Assembly: GCA_001839685.1 (NCBI GenBank)
Contig: MLAK01000641.1
Coordinates: 55,885 to 86,531 of the forward strand
Source: Tritrichomonas foetus
Lineage: Eukaryota; Parabasalia; Tritrichomonadida; Tritrichomonadidae
Direction of reading: 5' to 3'
DNA: 30,647 nucleotides
The notes beneath the pieces are model-generated. The model was not told the origin of the DNA. It worked only from the letters and a program-made list of their open reading frames with translations, and searched no databases. The position numbers were made by a program, and so were the translations under genes. Positions 17,407 through 27,423 of the stretch are shown here, in pieces (position 1 is the first letter of the stretch; the number at the start of each line of letters is the position of its first letter).

Positions 17407-18188
17407 GCAATGAATAAGTAAACTAATTGTAAAATCCAATAGAAAATTTTTATAGAAATATTCAATAATTCTGATAAAATTTTTATAAAATCCCATTTAT
17501 GACAAAATTTGATTCTAAAGATGATCATCACATTCAAATCAGAGAAAGATAGCTCTGAGATTCTCAGGCTTTTAATTCTACTGATGGATACATTCAATCA
17601 AACAAATTACAGCATCGTAATTATTCGTGAAAAAAAAATTCTTCTTTAATATCACAATGCTGCCAAGTTTATCTAATTTTTTTATCGATTTCAATAATGA
17701 TAAATGAAAATTAATTCGGAAATAAACATAATATACATATTTTTCTCGTCAAATAACAAGATACACCTACTCCAAAACAAATAGAGCTTTTATTCAAAAA
17801 GCTGAGATTTTCTAAAGCTTCAATTGAATTATGTTTCTATATTGCGTTTTTTCAAAGAATGTACGTTATTCCGTTTCAATTTGATTGTTCTTTCAAGAAT
17901 TTTGCACATTATCAGAAAAAGTGATTATTTTCTGAAGGTAGGATTGACAAAATTGATTGAAATAATTAACCCTCTGAAATCTTTTGAATGATTTATTTGT
18001 CTGTAAATCCTCAAAAAGATTTTGATATATTTTGAATCAACCACACAAAAATTCGGTCATTTTTGTACTTTTTCAGAAGGTAAAGTTTACTTCTGAACTG
18101 AAATGTAATAATTCAATCTAATATAATTCAATGCTGTTTTCAATTCAAAAAGCTTATTTTTTATCTTTAAGCTTCTCTTTTTCGCAAA
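16734..18188. other. Divergent spacer with a long poly(A) run
   Basis: About 1.45 kb between divergent genes. No gene is supported. The main feature is the homopolymer at 17374-17403. Short frames on both strands around 16960-17370 are broken by stops at roughly the chance rate. No initiator-like TCAYW lies in the last 40 bases before the membrane-protein ATG. Confidence 0.5.
17374..17403. repeat. 30-base poly(A) run
   Basis: Thirty consecutive A, preceded by a T so that it reads TAAAA. The plus frame before it is open for about 55 codons (17209 onward) and ends exactly in that TAA. This could be the trace of a retroposed cDNA tail, or simple homopolymer growth. Confidence 0.6.
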
Positions 18189-20945
18189 ATGCTTTTCTTC
18201 CTTCTGTTCTATTCGATTGCCTCAGACGATTATATTGAAACGAAGAACCCAATTGGCGGCATCTTTGGCTGGGCCGATGTCCTTAAATGTCAAACAGTTC
18301 TCTGGAATGGCGTTGATTACTTCCCATGGTTCACTCTCTATTCAGGCGACCCAAATTTTACCCGTTTTGTCGATTGGGGAATTTACGAGTTCAATATCAA
18401 TATCACAGCTGAAATCGAAAAACTAATTAACGAATTCACTCAGCAAGATAACACCGCGAACAACAATAACAATAACAATAACAACTATCAAAATAATGCT
18501 GATGTTGAATATGTCGATTATAGGAAGGCTAAGAATTTTATCAGTCAGGTCCAAAATTTTGCTCATAAAGCCAATCTCAAATATCTTTTCAAACAATTCC
18601 TCGCAGACAGCCGATCTAGATCTGCAAAATTATTGGCAGACACTTACAAGAATCTCGACTTGTTTGGTCTTAAAGGCGAAGATATAGGACTTACAGACAA
18701 AGAAGCCAATAAATTCTTAGGCCAATTAATCATCTTTTGCACCATTGTCACATTTTTGGTCCTATTTTTCATTGTTTCATTTATTTTCTATTTAATATTC
18801 ACTTTTGGCTGTTGCTGCTGCTGCCGCGCCAAAAGATACTCTTCCCCAAGCATTGTCTCCATGGTATTCTTTGGAATTGCCATTTTTTTCATGCTTTTCG
18901 CAACTTTTTTCTCGTTTGCTGGATTTTACGCCATCAATCAAATAGTTACCTATTTCTTCTCAGAAAAGCTCGCAGTATTGGCAAACACGACAATGGACGG
19001 AATGGTAGAGATGATCAATGGTGGCGTCAGGAACATTGTTCCAGAAATTGAGGGCACACTTAATACATTAGAGAAAGGCATCAACATGGCAGTTAATGCA
19101 ACTGCCGATAACATCACTGGCATTTTCGGTAAATTTACCGTAGCTTTTGAAGCATTTAATACTCTTCCAACTGCAATGAATGATATTTCCAAATCTCTTG
19201 GAGAATTCAAAACAAATTATGAAAGCTTTATTAATGCTTGCGCTGACAATAATGAAAGTATTAAGAACCAATTCCCTCCAAATCCATATGATGAAAAAGC
19301 AGAAGAAAGTTTCAACAATTTTGAAAACTCAATGGCCAATTTAAGTTCGAGCATGGGAGATTTGGAACAAATTACAGACATGGCATCCCAACTTACAGAA
19401 CAGCTAGATGAAACTCTTGGACCTATGCTTGATAATCTAGATAGTTCTATTGATGATATGGTAAATTCTTTGAACGTTTCTGGAAAGTTTGTTGATATTA
19501 AAGGCAGCATCAGTGAAACACTCAAGATGATAGAAGACTACAAGACAATAAAAATCTCAGAAGACTTCACATTACAATTGAAGACAGCTGCTCAAGGAAT
19601 TTTTATTCTCCCAGCATTCATCATGCTCATTACAACAGCAGTATTCGCTGCAGCATTTTGGACACATTGTTGCTGCTCACGATGCATCGCAAGTTGTGCC
19701 TGCTGCCAACCAATGGTGTGCACGTTTTTCCAACTTATTTTTGGTCTTTTAGGTACAGTTGGTGGTTTTCTCATTGTATATTGTTTCTCATTACTCACAT
19801 ATGAAGTAGATAGCTGTCTCGACTATGCTGTCGAAAAACTCTTGCCAGGAAAGGTTCTTGTTATTCCACCTATAGACCTCAGAAACATGTCATCAGGTGT
19901 TGTTGGAACAATCTATCTTGATCCCATCCCAATCCTTAGTGGTAATCACAAACTGACAATCGTCCATGACTTTATGAATGCAAAACTGGATGCAAAAATT
20001 TCAGAGCTTCTCAGCCTTAATTATATATTCAATCTCTCACAAATTGGAGATAATATTTTCAATGCAATTAAAAAATTGGATATCAATATGTCAATGATGG
20101 AAAACCTTACACAAAGTGTTACAAGCATGTTTAACGATACATCATTCCTTCCTAGTGATTTTAATATGTTGTTTTCTCAGAATGGAGACCAATCTATCAA
20201 TATGACTGGCACTTTCGAAAACATTTCCATGAAGGTTGATGAAATTGACAAATGTCCTGGTATAACAGATACACAACAATTGAACAGTTACAAAGACAAA
20301 GTAAAACAACCACTTCAAACTGTTCTTTCTACTTTCGACACAATGGAAACCACATACAATGATGTTGTTAAAACAATTGGAGACTTTTCTACAATTGGCG
20401 GCGATCTCGAAAATGCCACTGTAGAAGTTGTTAGAACTCTTCTTGATGTTGTTGGTGTAGCATTAAAGGATGTTCTTCAAGTGGTATATCCAATTCTTGA
20501 TGGATTTGATTTATCACCTGTTATTAGCACAATTAACATCTTCCGTACTCTTGTTATTTATAACACCACACTCTACCTAATCACATGGTCTATCACTGCT
20601 CACTTCTTCCTCGTTGGCTGTTTCATGATGGTCGTTTTACTCTGGATAAGACGTCGTGGAATGGGTCCCATAGATGATGAATCAAGTTTCTCTTCATCTT
20701 CATCACGAAGCAGCTCAAGTTTCGGTTCAAGAAGTGATAGCAGAAGCGCACCAAGAAGAAGATATAGAAAGAAGAGGTCAAGATCAAGCTCAACTTCAAG
20801 TTCTTCAAGCTTCAACACAGACAAGAAGAAATATCGTTATACTTCTTCTTCGTCTTCTTCATCCTCCTCATCTTCATCATCAAGAAGAAGGAGGAGCAGC
20901 AGCGATGACACTGATAATATTATCCCTGATCCATACATGATCTAA
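18189..20945 (+). CDS. Prominin-like five-pass membrane protein
   Basis: This 918-residue protein has the prominin (CD133-type) layout. It starts with a short signal peptide (about residues 1-11) and an outside N-terminal region containing a poly-Asn run (91-99). TM1 is at about 177-206, followed by a Cys cluster (208-212) and TM2 (222-250). A 217-residue loop with NxS/T sites (266, 303, 308, 384) comes next. TM3 (468-491) is followed by a second Cys cluster (CCCSRC...CACC, 494-506) and TM4 (511-537). A loop of about 255 residues precedes TM5 (793-820). Prominins organise plasma-membrane protrusions and cilia and bind cholesterol; the Cys clusters suggest palmitoylation. The cytoplasmic tail (821-918) is Ser/Arg-rich with poly-Ser runs, unlike animal prominins. 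An in-frame TAA lies just upstream of the ATG. Identity is inferred from topology, not alignment. Confidence 0.75.
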   Translation: MLFFLLFYSIASDDYIETKNPIGGIFGWADVLKCQTVLWNGVDYFPWFTLYSGDPNFTRFVDWGIYEFNINITAEIEKLINEFTQQDNTANNNNNNNNNYQNNADVEYVDYRKAKNFISQVQNFAHKANLKYLFKQFLADSRSRSAKLLADTYKNLDLFGLKGEDIGLTDKEANKFLGQLIIFCTIVTFLVLFFIVSFIFYLIFTFGCCCCCRAKRYSSPSIVSMVFFGIAIFFMLFATFFSFAGFYAINQIVTYFFSEKLAVLANTTMDGMVEMINGGVRNIVPEIEGTLNTLEKGINMAVNATADNITGIFGKFTVAFEAFNTLPTAMNDISKSLGEFKTNYESFINACADNNESIKNQFPPNPYDEKAEESFNNFENSMANLSSSMGDLEQITDMASQLTEQLDETLGPMLDNLDSSIDDMVNSLNVSGKFVDIKGSISETLKMIEDYKTIKISEDFTLQLKTAAQGIFILPAFIMLITTAVFAAAFWTHCCCSRCIASCACCQPMVCTFFQLIFGLLGTVGGFLIVYCFSLLTYEVDSCLDYAVEKLLPGKVLVIPPIDLRNMSSGVVGTIYLDPIPILSGNHKLTIVHDFMNAKLDAKISELLSLNYIFNLSQIGDNIFNAIKKLDINMSMMENLTQSVTSMFNDTSFLPSDFNMLFSQNGDQSINMTGTFENISMKVDEIDKCPGITDTQQLNSYKDKVKQPLQTVLSTFDTMETTYNDVVKTIGDFSTIGGDLENATVEVVRTLLDVVGVALKDVLQVVYPILDGFDLSPVISTINIFRTLVIYNTTLYLITWSITAHFFLVGCFMMVVLLWIRRRGMGPIDDESSFSSSSSRSSSSFGSRSDSRSAPRRRYRKKRSRSSSTSSSSSFNTDKKKYRYTSSSSSSSSSSSSSRRRRSSSDDTDNIIPDPYMI
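20842..20899 (+). repeat. TCN trinucleotide tract encoding poly-Ser
   Basis: TCT/TCC/TCA/TCG codons repeat to encode a Ser run followed by Arg (residues 885-902) in the cytoplasmic tail of the prominin-like protein. Mixed codons point to selection for Ser rather than pure microsatellite slippage. Confidence 0.7.
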
Positions 20946-21348
20946 TTCGATTATTTTGATTTAAATAAACTTTTATTTTTTTATCAATTTTCAGGAAATA
21001 TTTTACTTTTCAGTCATAGATGGAATTCATTGATGCAATTTTCACAAGTAGATCCAATGATCTTGATCAACAATGTTTGAAGCAATATTTCTAATGTTAT
21101 ATTTAATATTACGTTGTTCAGATTCTTATGAAAAAGTGATGTTTTATATAATGATGTGAAAATGTGGAATTTCTTTTTATCAATATAAAAAGATAAATGA
21201 AGAATTGTGGGAAAATGTGGAGAAATAAAATCAGATTAGTGATGAATGATATGACCAAATAATATCAGATTTTCATTTTTTTTTCTATCCATTCATAAAA
21301 TTTTTGAGTACCGTGTGGTGAACGTTTAATTAATCCGTTTTAAAACAA
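20946..21348. other. Spacer between two same-strand genes
   Basis: About 400 bases. It contains TAAATAAAC close after the membrane-protein stop, a plausible 3' processing signal. Two TCAYW matches (A at 21275 and 21295) lie 74 and 54 nt before the next ATG, farther than the usual short leader, so neither is called. Confidence 0.4.
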
Positions 21349-24300
21349 ATGAGTGTTTCGCCTCCATCTCTTTGGTCTCCGATAGTTAAATGGGGTGTAC
21401 ATCACTTATATGATATATGTACAGGTAATTCAATAGTTTCCTCATGTTTTCCGGTGGGAATGTCAGAGTTCGTTGCAATCACATCAACATCGATAATTCG
21501 AATTGATCATAATTCTCGACAAATCACGGAAATAGCTAAAAATTCTTATTGTGCAGCTGTTTATCTTCCAAAATATGATGTAATTGCCGCTATTTCTTCA
21601 ACCACTGGGCATTTTGTTTTTATTCGGCCCCAAGATTTGAATAGGCCAATTGTAACCACATTTCAATCAAAAAATTTTCCTTTTTATCATATGATTTATT
21701 CACCCAAGTCTGATGTTTTAATTACAGCTGGTTCAGACATCCGAATTTGGAATATGGTTTGTGATCTTCCTTCTAGAAATGTTATTTCAGTGAAACCGAA
21801 TACAAAAGTGACACTTCGTTCAGTAATTGAACTCTATAATGAAATAGAATTAATTAATCCGCCATGCTTTGATTATGTAAATGAATATATAATGGTTCCG
21901 AGATACAGTGGGTTTGTTGCATATGACTTAGATGGTCATATGGTAAAAAATATGTCTAAACTACAAACATCTCTTCAAACAACAGCTGATTATTTACCAA
22001 TGCTTGAAAAAGAATCATCTAAATCAGAAGAAAAAAATAACAACACACAATCTAAACCTTCACAGTTCAATCTCAATAATAATCTTATGAATAATTTTGG
22101 TACGAAAAAGAAAAATGAACAAAAAAATCTAAATGAAAATGATAAAAATAAGAAAAAAGCAGAAGAAGATGATTTTACAGGAAATATTTTTGTTACTTAT
22201 GATCCTAAAGATGGTGTTTGTGAATGGACATCTCAAGGAACTTTAAAAAAGCGACACGTTACAGGAAGTTCAAATCTTACAGCAATTAGATTAATCAATC
22301 ATTCTTTTTTCTTATATCTTGATGTAAAACTTAACATTTATATTGGTGATATGAGAACATCTCGTTTGTTTCTATGTGGGACTTTACCAGAAAAGCCATT
22401 ATCTTTAGTTTTATATAAGAATGGAAGTTTTATTGGATTAATTGCATCAATAAATACTCAAGTGTATTTTTATCAAGTTGTTGTTCCATGGAATTTTTTC
22501 GCTTTATCTGTTTTAAAACCAGCTTCCATTCGATTGTACCAAAGAAAGAATCGTGCTGCTAGAATTGTTGTTCAAACATCAAATTCAGATTTATATTTCA
22601 TTTCTCCCAAGACGCAACAGCCCATAACATCAGCTTCTTCCAATGAAGCATCCAAAATTATAAATAATTTTTATGATCGCGGTCTATTGTCAAATGAGCC
22701 CCGCGATCAACTCTTTTTAGTTCTTGAGAATGGTAGCGTAATTTGTTGTGGAACTTCCCAAATTCCTTGTGAAATTATTACCAAAATAGATATTCATGCA
22801 TCAACAGTTTTATTAGTAACAATAAATAAACAATTAGATTATTGTGTTGCTACACAAAATGGTGAAATTATTTTATGTGATTATAATACATTTCAAAATA
22901 AGAAGCGATTTATTATTCAAATTGGTCTTGTTAAATCCGCACAATTTGACTCTATGTTTGAAACTGTTTTAATGTTTTATCAAAACGAAGTGATTCGCTT
23001 TGATTTAATAAATGAAGTTATATTAAATAGATTACCAAATACTCCATGCGGTTGTACAACTGCAATTGGTCCTGGAATAGCACTAATTGGCTATGAAAGT
23101 GGAAAAATAGCTATGATTTCTATCAAACAAAAAGAGTTAACGTTTCTAAGAACTGAGGGTGTTTCTTTCCATTCAGCTGCCGTGACAGGATTTGCGTTTG
23201 GTAAAAATTTCTTTGTTTCTGTTTCTTTGGATCAATCTATGAAAATTTGGTCATTTGAAGGAAATACTATTGGAGTTATATTTTTACCACTCCAACTTTA
23301 TGGAGTAGAAATTTTTAATGGAAAAAGGGATATTGTAGTTGGGACAGATAAAGAATTAATGATGATTGAAGGAAAATATTTATTTATTGATAAATTCGAA
23401 CCAAAAGATGACATTCTAGATAATTATAATGAAAAAGATGATGAACTATCAAATGATACAATTTCTCCTCTTGTTAAAGAAGAAGAAAAAAAACAAGCAC
23501 TACTAATTTCAAGGAAGGAAGAAGCAAAAGAAACTGAAAAACAAAATAAAAAAATAGATGAAGAAATAATTCAAAAGAAAATCGCAATCATTCAAGCTAA
23601 TCAATCATCAAACAAATCACAAACAATAAATAATTCTGGAGATACAGTCAATAATCAAAACAAAGAAGTTGATGATCGAGTTCGAAGAAGAATTTTAGAA
23701 CAAATGAAAAGAATGACAAATGAAGGAGTAATGTCTGCAAAAATCGCCGAAAGGGAGAAATTAAAATTCCAGGAGCGAAAACAAAAAATTGAACAAGAAT
23801 ATAAAATCGAAAAAGAAATTAAAAGAATTGAAGAAGAAAAGAAAAAAGAAGAAGAAAAATTAAAAGAACCAGAAATTATCATAGAAACTGTTGAAGAAGT
23901 AGAAGAAAAAATTGAATCTGAAAAATTCGATGAAGAAGAAGAAATTCATATTAAATTAAAAGAACCAGAACATGAAGTAAAACCAGAAGAAATTCCAAAT
24001 GATACACAAACTCTAAGCGAGACAAAATTAGAAGAAGAAACGCATGAAGTCACACATGAAGTTGAAAAAGAGGAAGAGAAGAAAGAAGAAATTGAAAAAG
24101 AATCAGAAGAAATCGTTGAAATACCACCAAAACCTCCAATGGAAGAGCCTCAAAAGGAAAAACCACCAAGACCTAAGAAAACTCAACCTCCACCAAGGTT
24201 AATTCAACAAATGCAAGAAGAAGAAGCAAGGAAAAAACAAGAAGCCGAGAAAAAGAAGGAAAAAGAAAGGAAAAAACGGGAAAAATCCCAAAACTCAACA

Positions 24301-27225
24301 CCAAAATTATCTAGAAAGAAAAAGATAAGCAAGAGTCCTTCACCGCCTGGTAATAAATCTCCTAAAGAACCCAAAAAAGATTCGAATAATGATACGAACG
24401 AAAAAGAAAATTCATTTATATCAACTCTAAATAGTTTGGCTCAACCAAAAAGTCCAACAACACCGAGTTCAACACCATCATCACGAAGAAATCTAAAAAA
24501 TTCTGGTGCCATTCAAAGTACGATAAATCCTTCAGGCAATTCTCCTAAACCATCACCTACCACACCAAAAGATAAAAAAGAAAAAGCAAAATGGATTAGT
24601 AATGATGGTAAAATTTATAAACAATTAGATAATGGTGATTGGGTTGATCAAAAAGGAAGAGTATTTCATAAACAAGCCAATGGATCTTTTATGACAGATG
24701 ATGGTGTTTTTTGGGGTGGTCCTTCTTCAGCTAAAGGTAAATTTGTCGATTCTAAAGGAAAAGATTTAGATGAAAAAGGGACAAAATTCAAGAGTGATGA
24801 TGGAAGTGTCTTTACATCACTTGGTGATGGTCGTTGGGTTGATGAAAACGGTAATATTTATAATAAAAGGGCGGATGGCAAGTATATAAATCAAGACGGG
24901 AAAGTGTGGGATAGGCCTGGTGGAAATGGAACCTTTTCTAAAGCAATTGCTCCAAAGAAAATCGTCGGAGCTGATGGGAAAGTTTATAAAATGAATAAAA
25001 ATGGCGATTATGTCGCCAATGATGGCCAAATTTATTCCGATGATACAACTTTCACAGTAAGTGATGGAACAAAATTGAAAAAAATTGCACACAATACTTT
25101 TATTGGTTCTGATGGTAAAATTTATAAGCTTCAAGATGGTACAGGCGATTTAATATGCGAAGATGGAAAAGTTGTAACTTCCCCTTACACAAAGAAAAAG
25201 AATAATTATCTTGATGGTAATGATGACATCCTTCATCGAGATAATTTTGCAATTGGTGAGAAATATACTGCACCTGATGGAACAGTTTATACCAAAACAA
25301 GCGAAGGTTTCGTCGATCAGAATGGAAAATTGTATAAACTTAATGAGAAAGGGCAATATGTTTCAAGCGATGGTGAAATTATGCCACTTTGTAATGAAGA
25401 TCTTTGTTGGATTGACAAAAACGGAGTAACTTATCGTCCTTCGCCTGAAAATAAAGAAATTTGGATTAGTTCAGAAGGAAAACAGTTTTCTCCTGCCTCG
25501 ACTCTCCGAAATCAAAATGATTCTAATCAAGAAAAAGATAGCTTTCTCCAAAACAACTATCCCGAAAATAATAATATAATTGAGAATTCAACTGTCAATG
25601 AAAATCTAGGTGATCTTAATGTTGCGAATTCTGAGGACGTTAAAAGTTGTCAAACCAAATCACAGCTAACAAAACAATGGGTTGCTGAAGATGGGACTGC
25701 GTGGACCGGGCCAACTTCGGCAACTGGACAATTTTTAGGCAATAAAATTAAACCTGCTTCAATTCAGTGGGTTGAAAATGATGGTGTAGTTTATCGTCCT
25801 GATGACAATCACGGTAACAGATGGACAAATTCACATGGACAAACATTTGTCCAAAAACAACAAGAAGGAAGAGAAACCCCAATCTATGAGAGTATTACTG
25901 AAGACCAACTCCAAAATAACAGCAACTTTAATAATAATAATCAAAATGGTAGATTAAATAATGGTTTTGAAATGCTTAATCAATTAAACAATAATCTTCA
26001 TGGTAATATTGATAATGGAAATGATAATGTGAAAAAGGTTATTTGGGAAGGACCGAAGAAAGGAAAAGGCCATTGGGTTACAGGAAATGGAAAAGTTATT
26101 GATATGCACAATGGATACTGGGTTACACCTGACAAAAAAGTATTTATGGCAGTAAAAGGTGGATATGTTCAATCAACAAATGGAAGAATGTTTCGACCAA
26201 GTGCAAGGGCTAGACCAAATGAGATGATTGCTGATGATGGTACTAGAATTACAATTGGAGAAACAAATGGGAAATTTGTACACGAAAATGGTTCAGTTTT
26301 TACTGCCATTGATGATCAAGGAAACTATGCCGATCATACTGGTAAAATTTACGTACCATCTAATGAAGGGAACTTTTGGGTTTCATCATGCGGTAAAAAA
26401 TGGGAAGGGCCGCCTTTGATTACACCTGCCTCCACATTAAATGCCTTAAAGTATATGAATGAAAGTAATCCAAATAGAATTCACTTGAATTATCCACTTG
26501 CTATGAGTCTTCCGAGAAGACCGGTTGAATATACCCATGTTGAAATCATGATCGGAAAGCCAAGATCATCAACACCTTTATACAAAGTTCCACCTTGTAA
26601 ATACCCACCTTATAGAGTGAATAAATTTAGACCATTTAGACCAAAAACTCCTCCACCAAAAACTGTTCGAGTTGTATATACTGTTCCACCACCAAATGTC
26701 ATAGTGGATGAGATTCAAGTCATTAAATTGATTGAATCTGGTGAAAAACAACTCATTCCACTTCTTGCAAGATTGGCTCAAAATAAAGCCAATGTGAATG
26801 CAATTGCTTACATTGAAAGGCTCCGAGAAGAAGGCTTCGTAATTGAAACTCCTTCTCCGACCCCACAAAGAGCACCAAACTCGGAAAGAAGAAATTATAA
26901 CAATGTTTCACCAACACCTATTGGAACACTTGATTTTTCTAGTGTCACAAATCGATTGAATGAAATAGTAAGTGATGATGAATATGATGAAAATCCAATC
27001 AATGGAAGAAGAATTCCACATACAGCAAGAGCTGTCGCAAGATTAGAAATGCTTCCAGGATTGACCCCTTCTCCAAAAATCAAAGTAGAAGACAGGATGC
27101 GTGCAATGGCCAGACATGGAGTTAATCCTGACTGGGAATTGGATGGCGCTATGATTGTACAAAGAGTTGTGAAACCAAAGTTGGTGATTCCTCAATCAGC
27201 AAGAAGATTTTATCGTCGTCATTGA
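21349..27225 (+). CDS. 1958-residue WD40 / charged rod / beta-hairpin-repeat protein
   Basis: Residues 1 to about 700 look like WD40-type beta-propellers. Short beta-strand segments repeat, with blade ends such as SDIRIWNMV and LDQSMKIWSFEGN, and there is a disordered insert near 225-270. Residues 704-928 are Lys/Glu-rich and helical, a long charged rod or coiled coil; 929-1081 are Pro/Lys/Ser-rich. From 1082 to about 1704 runs an array of short Gly/Asp/Trp/Tyr repeats of the type DGKIYKxxxNGDWVxxxG. It is punctuated by W-(x)-GP-like motifs at W1122, W1187, W1452, W1566 and W1685. The last 250 residues are Pro-rich and basic. No signal peptide or membrane segment is seen, so it is probably cytosolic or cytoskeletal. 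A WD40 plus charged-rod layout recalls large ciliary WDR proteins. The repeat array is not a family I can name. The stop is TGA. Confidence 0.85.
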   Translation: MSVSPPSLWSPIVKWGVHHLYDICTGNSIVSSCFPVGMSEFVAITSTSIIRIDHNSRQITEIAKNSYCAAVYLPKYDVIAAISSTTGHFVFIRPQDLNRPIVTTFQSKNFPFYHMIYSPKSDVLITAGSDIRIWNMVCDLPSRNVISVKPNTKVTLRSVIELYNEIELINPPCFDYVNEYIMVPRYSGFVAYDLDGHMVKNMSKLQTSLQTTADYLPMLEKESSKSEEKNNNTQSKPSQFNLNNNLMNNFGTKKKNEQKNLNENDKNKKKAEEDDFTGNIFVTYDPKDGVCEWTSQGTLKKRHVTGSSNLTAIRLINHSFFLYLDVKLNIYIGDMRTSRLFLCGTLPEKPLSLVLYKNGSFIGLIASINTQVYFYQVVVPWNFFALSVLKPASIRLYQRKNRAARIVVQTSNSDLYFISPKTQQPITSASSNEASKIINNFYDRGLLSNEPRDQLFLVLENGSVICCGTSQIPCEIITKIDIHASTVLLVTINKQLDYCVATQNGEIILCDYNTFQNKKRFIIQIGLVKSAQFDSMFETVLMFYQNEVIRFDLINEVILNRLPNTPCGCTTAIGPGIALIGYESGKIAMISIKQKELTFLRTEGVSFHSAAVTGFAFGKNFFVSVSLDQSMKIWSFEGNTIGVIFLPLQLYGVEIFNGKRDIVVGTDKELMMIEGKYLFIDKFEPKDDILDNYNEKDDELSNDTISPLVKEEEKKQALLISRKEEAKETEKQNKKIDEEIIQKKIAIIQANQSSNKSQTINNSGDTVNNQNKEVDDRVRRRILEQMKRMTNEGVMSAKIAEREKLKFQERKQKIEQEYKIEKEIKRIEEEKKKEEEKLKEPEIIIETVEEVEEKIESEKFDEEEEIHIKLKEPEHEVKPEEIPNDTQTLSETKLEEETHEVTHEVEKEEEKKEEIEKESEEIVEIPPKPPMEEPQKEKPPRPKKTQPPPRLIQQMQEEEARKKQEAEKKKEKERKKREKSQNSTPKLSRKKKISKSPSPPGNKSPKEPKKDSNNDTNEKENSFISTLNSLAQPKSPTTPSSTPSSRRNLKNSGAIQSTINPSGNSPKPSPTTPKDKKEKAKWISNDGKIYKQLDNGDWVDQKGRVFHKQANGSFMTDDGVFWGGPSSAKGKFVDSKGKDLDEKGTKFKSDDGSVFTSLGDGRWVDENGNIYNKRADGKYINQDGKVWDRPGGNGTFSKAIAPKKIVGADGKVYKMNKNGDYVANDGQIYSDDTTFTVSDGTKLKKIAHNTFIGSDGKIYKLQDGTGDLICEDGKVVTSPYTKKKNNYLDGNDDILHRDNFAIGEKYTAPDGTVYTKTSEGFVDQNGKLYKLNEKGQYVSSDGEIMPLCNEDLCWIDKNGVTYRPSPENKEIWISSEGKQFSPASTLRNQNDSNQEKDSFLQNNYPENNNIIENSTVNENLGDLNVANSEDVKSCQTKSQLTKQWVAEDGTAWTGPTSATGQFLGNKIKPASIQWVENDGVVYRPDDNHGNRWTNSHGQTFVQKQQEGRETPIYESITEDQLQNNSNFNNNNQNGRLNNGFEMLNQLNNNLHGNIDNGNDNVKKVIWEGPKKGKGHWVTGNGKVIDMHNGYWVTPDKKVFMAVKGGYVQSTNGRMFRPSARARPNEMIADDGTRITIGETNGKFVHENGSVFTAIDDQGNYADHTGKIYVPSNEGNFWVSSCGKKWEGPPLITPASTLNALKYMNESNPNRIHLNYPLAMSLPRRPVEYTHVEIMIGKPRSSTPLYKVPPCKYPPYRVNKFRPFRPKTPPPKTVRVVYTVPPPNVIVDEIQVIKLIESGEKQLIPLLARLAQNKANVNAIAYIERLREEGFVIETPSPTPQRAPNSERRNYNNVSPTPIGTLDFSSVTNRLNEIVSDDEYDENPINGRRIPHTARAVARLEMLPGLTPSPKIKVEDRMRAMARHGVNPDWELDGAMIVQRVVKPKLVIPQSARRFYRRH
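24592..26460 (+). repeat. Protein-level tandem repeat array (DGxxYxxxxNGxWV type)
   Basis: Encodes about residues 1082-1704 of the 1958-residue protein. Units of roughly 20 residues alternate a DG-x-(I/V)-(Y/F/W) turn with an NG-x-(W/Y/F)-(V/I) turn, as in WISNDGKIYKQL and NGDWVDQKG. Three blocks (about 1082-1383, 1443-1501 and 1562-1704) are separated by Asn-rich linkers. The pattern resembles bacterial choline- or glucan-binding hairpin repeats in rhythm, but the spacing differs and homology is not claimed. Units are diverged in DNA, so the array is old. Confidence 0.75.
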
Positions 27226-27423
27226 AAATAATGAAAAAGTTTTAATAATTATTAATCATGTAATTTGTTTTTAAATGTTTTTATCCTTAATCTTTGTTAT
27301 TTTTTTCTTTTCCTTATCATTCTATTTTAATCCAATTATTTTATTTCTGATAACAATTTCCAATAATAAAACTATAAAATAGCACGCAAACAAACAATTT
27401 ATTAATAAAAAACATCACAGCAA
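27226..27423. other. Convergent 3' spacer
   Basis: Fewer than 200 bases separate the TGA of the plus-strand WD40-type gene from the TGA of the minus-strand coiled-coil gene. Both 3' ends must lie here and may overlap. It is AT-rich with several TAAA/TTTA matches on both strands, and there is no other feature. Confidence 0.6.
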
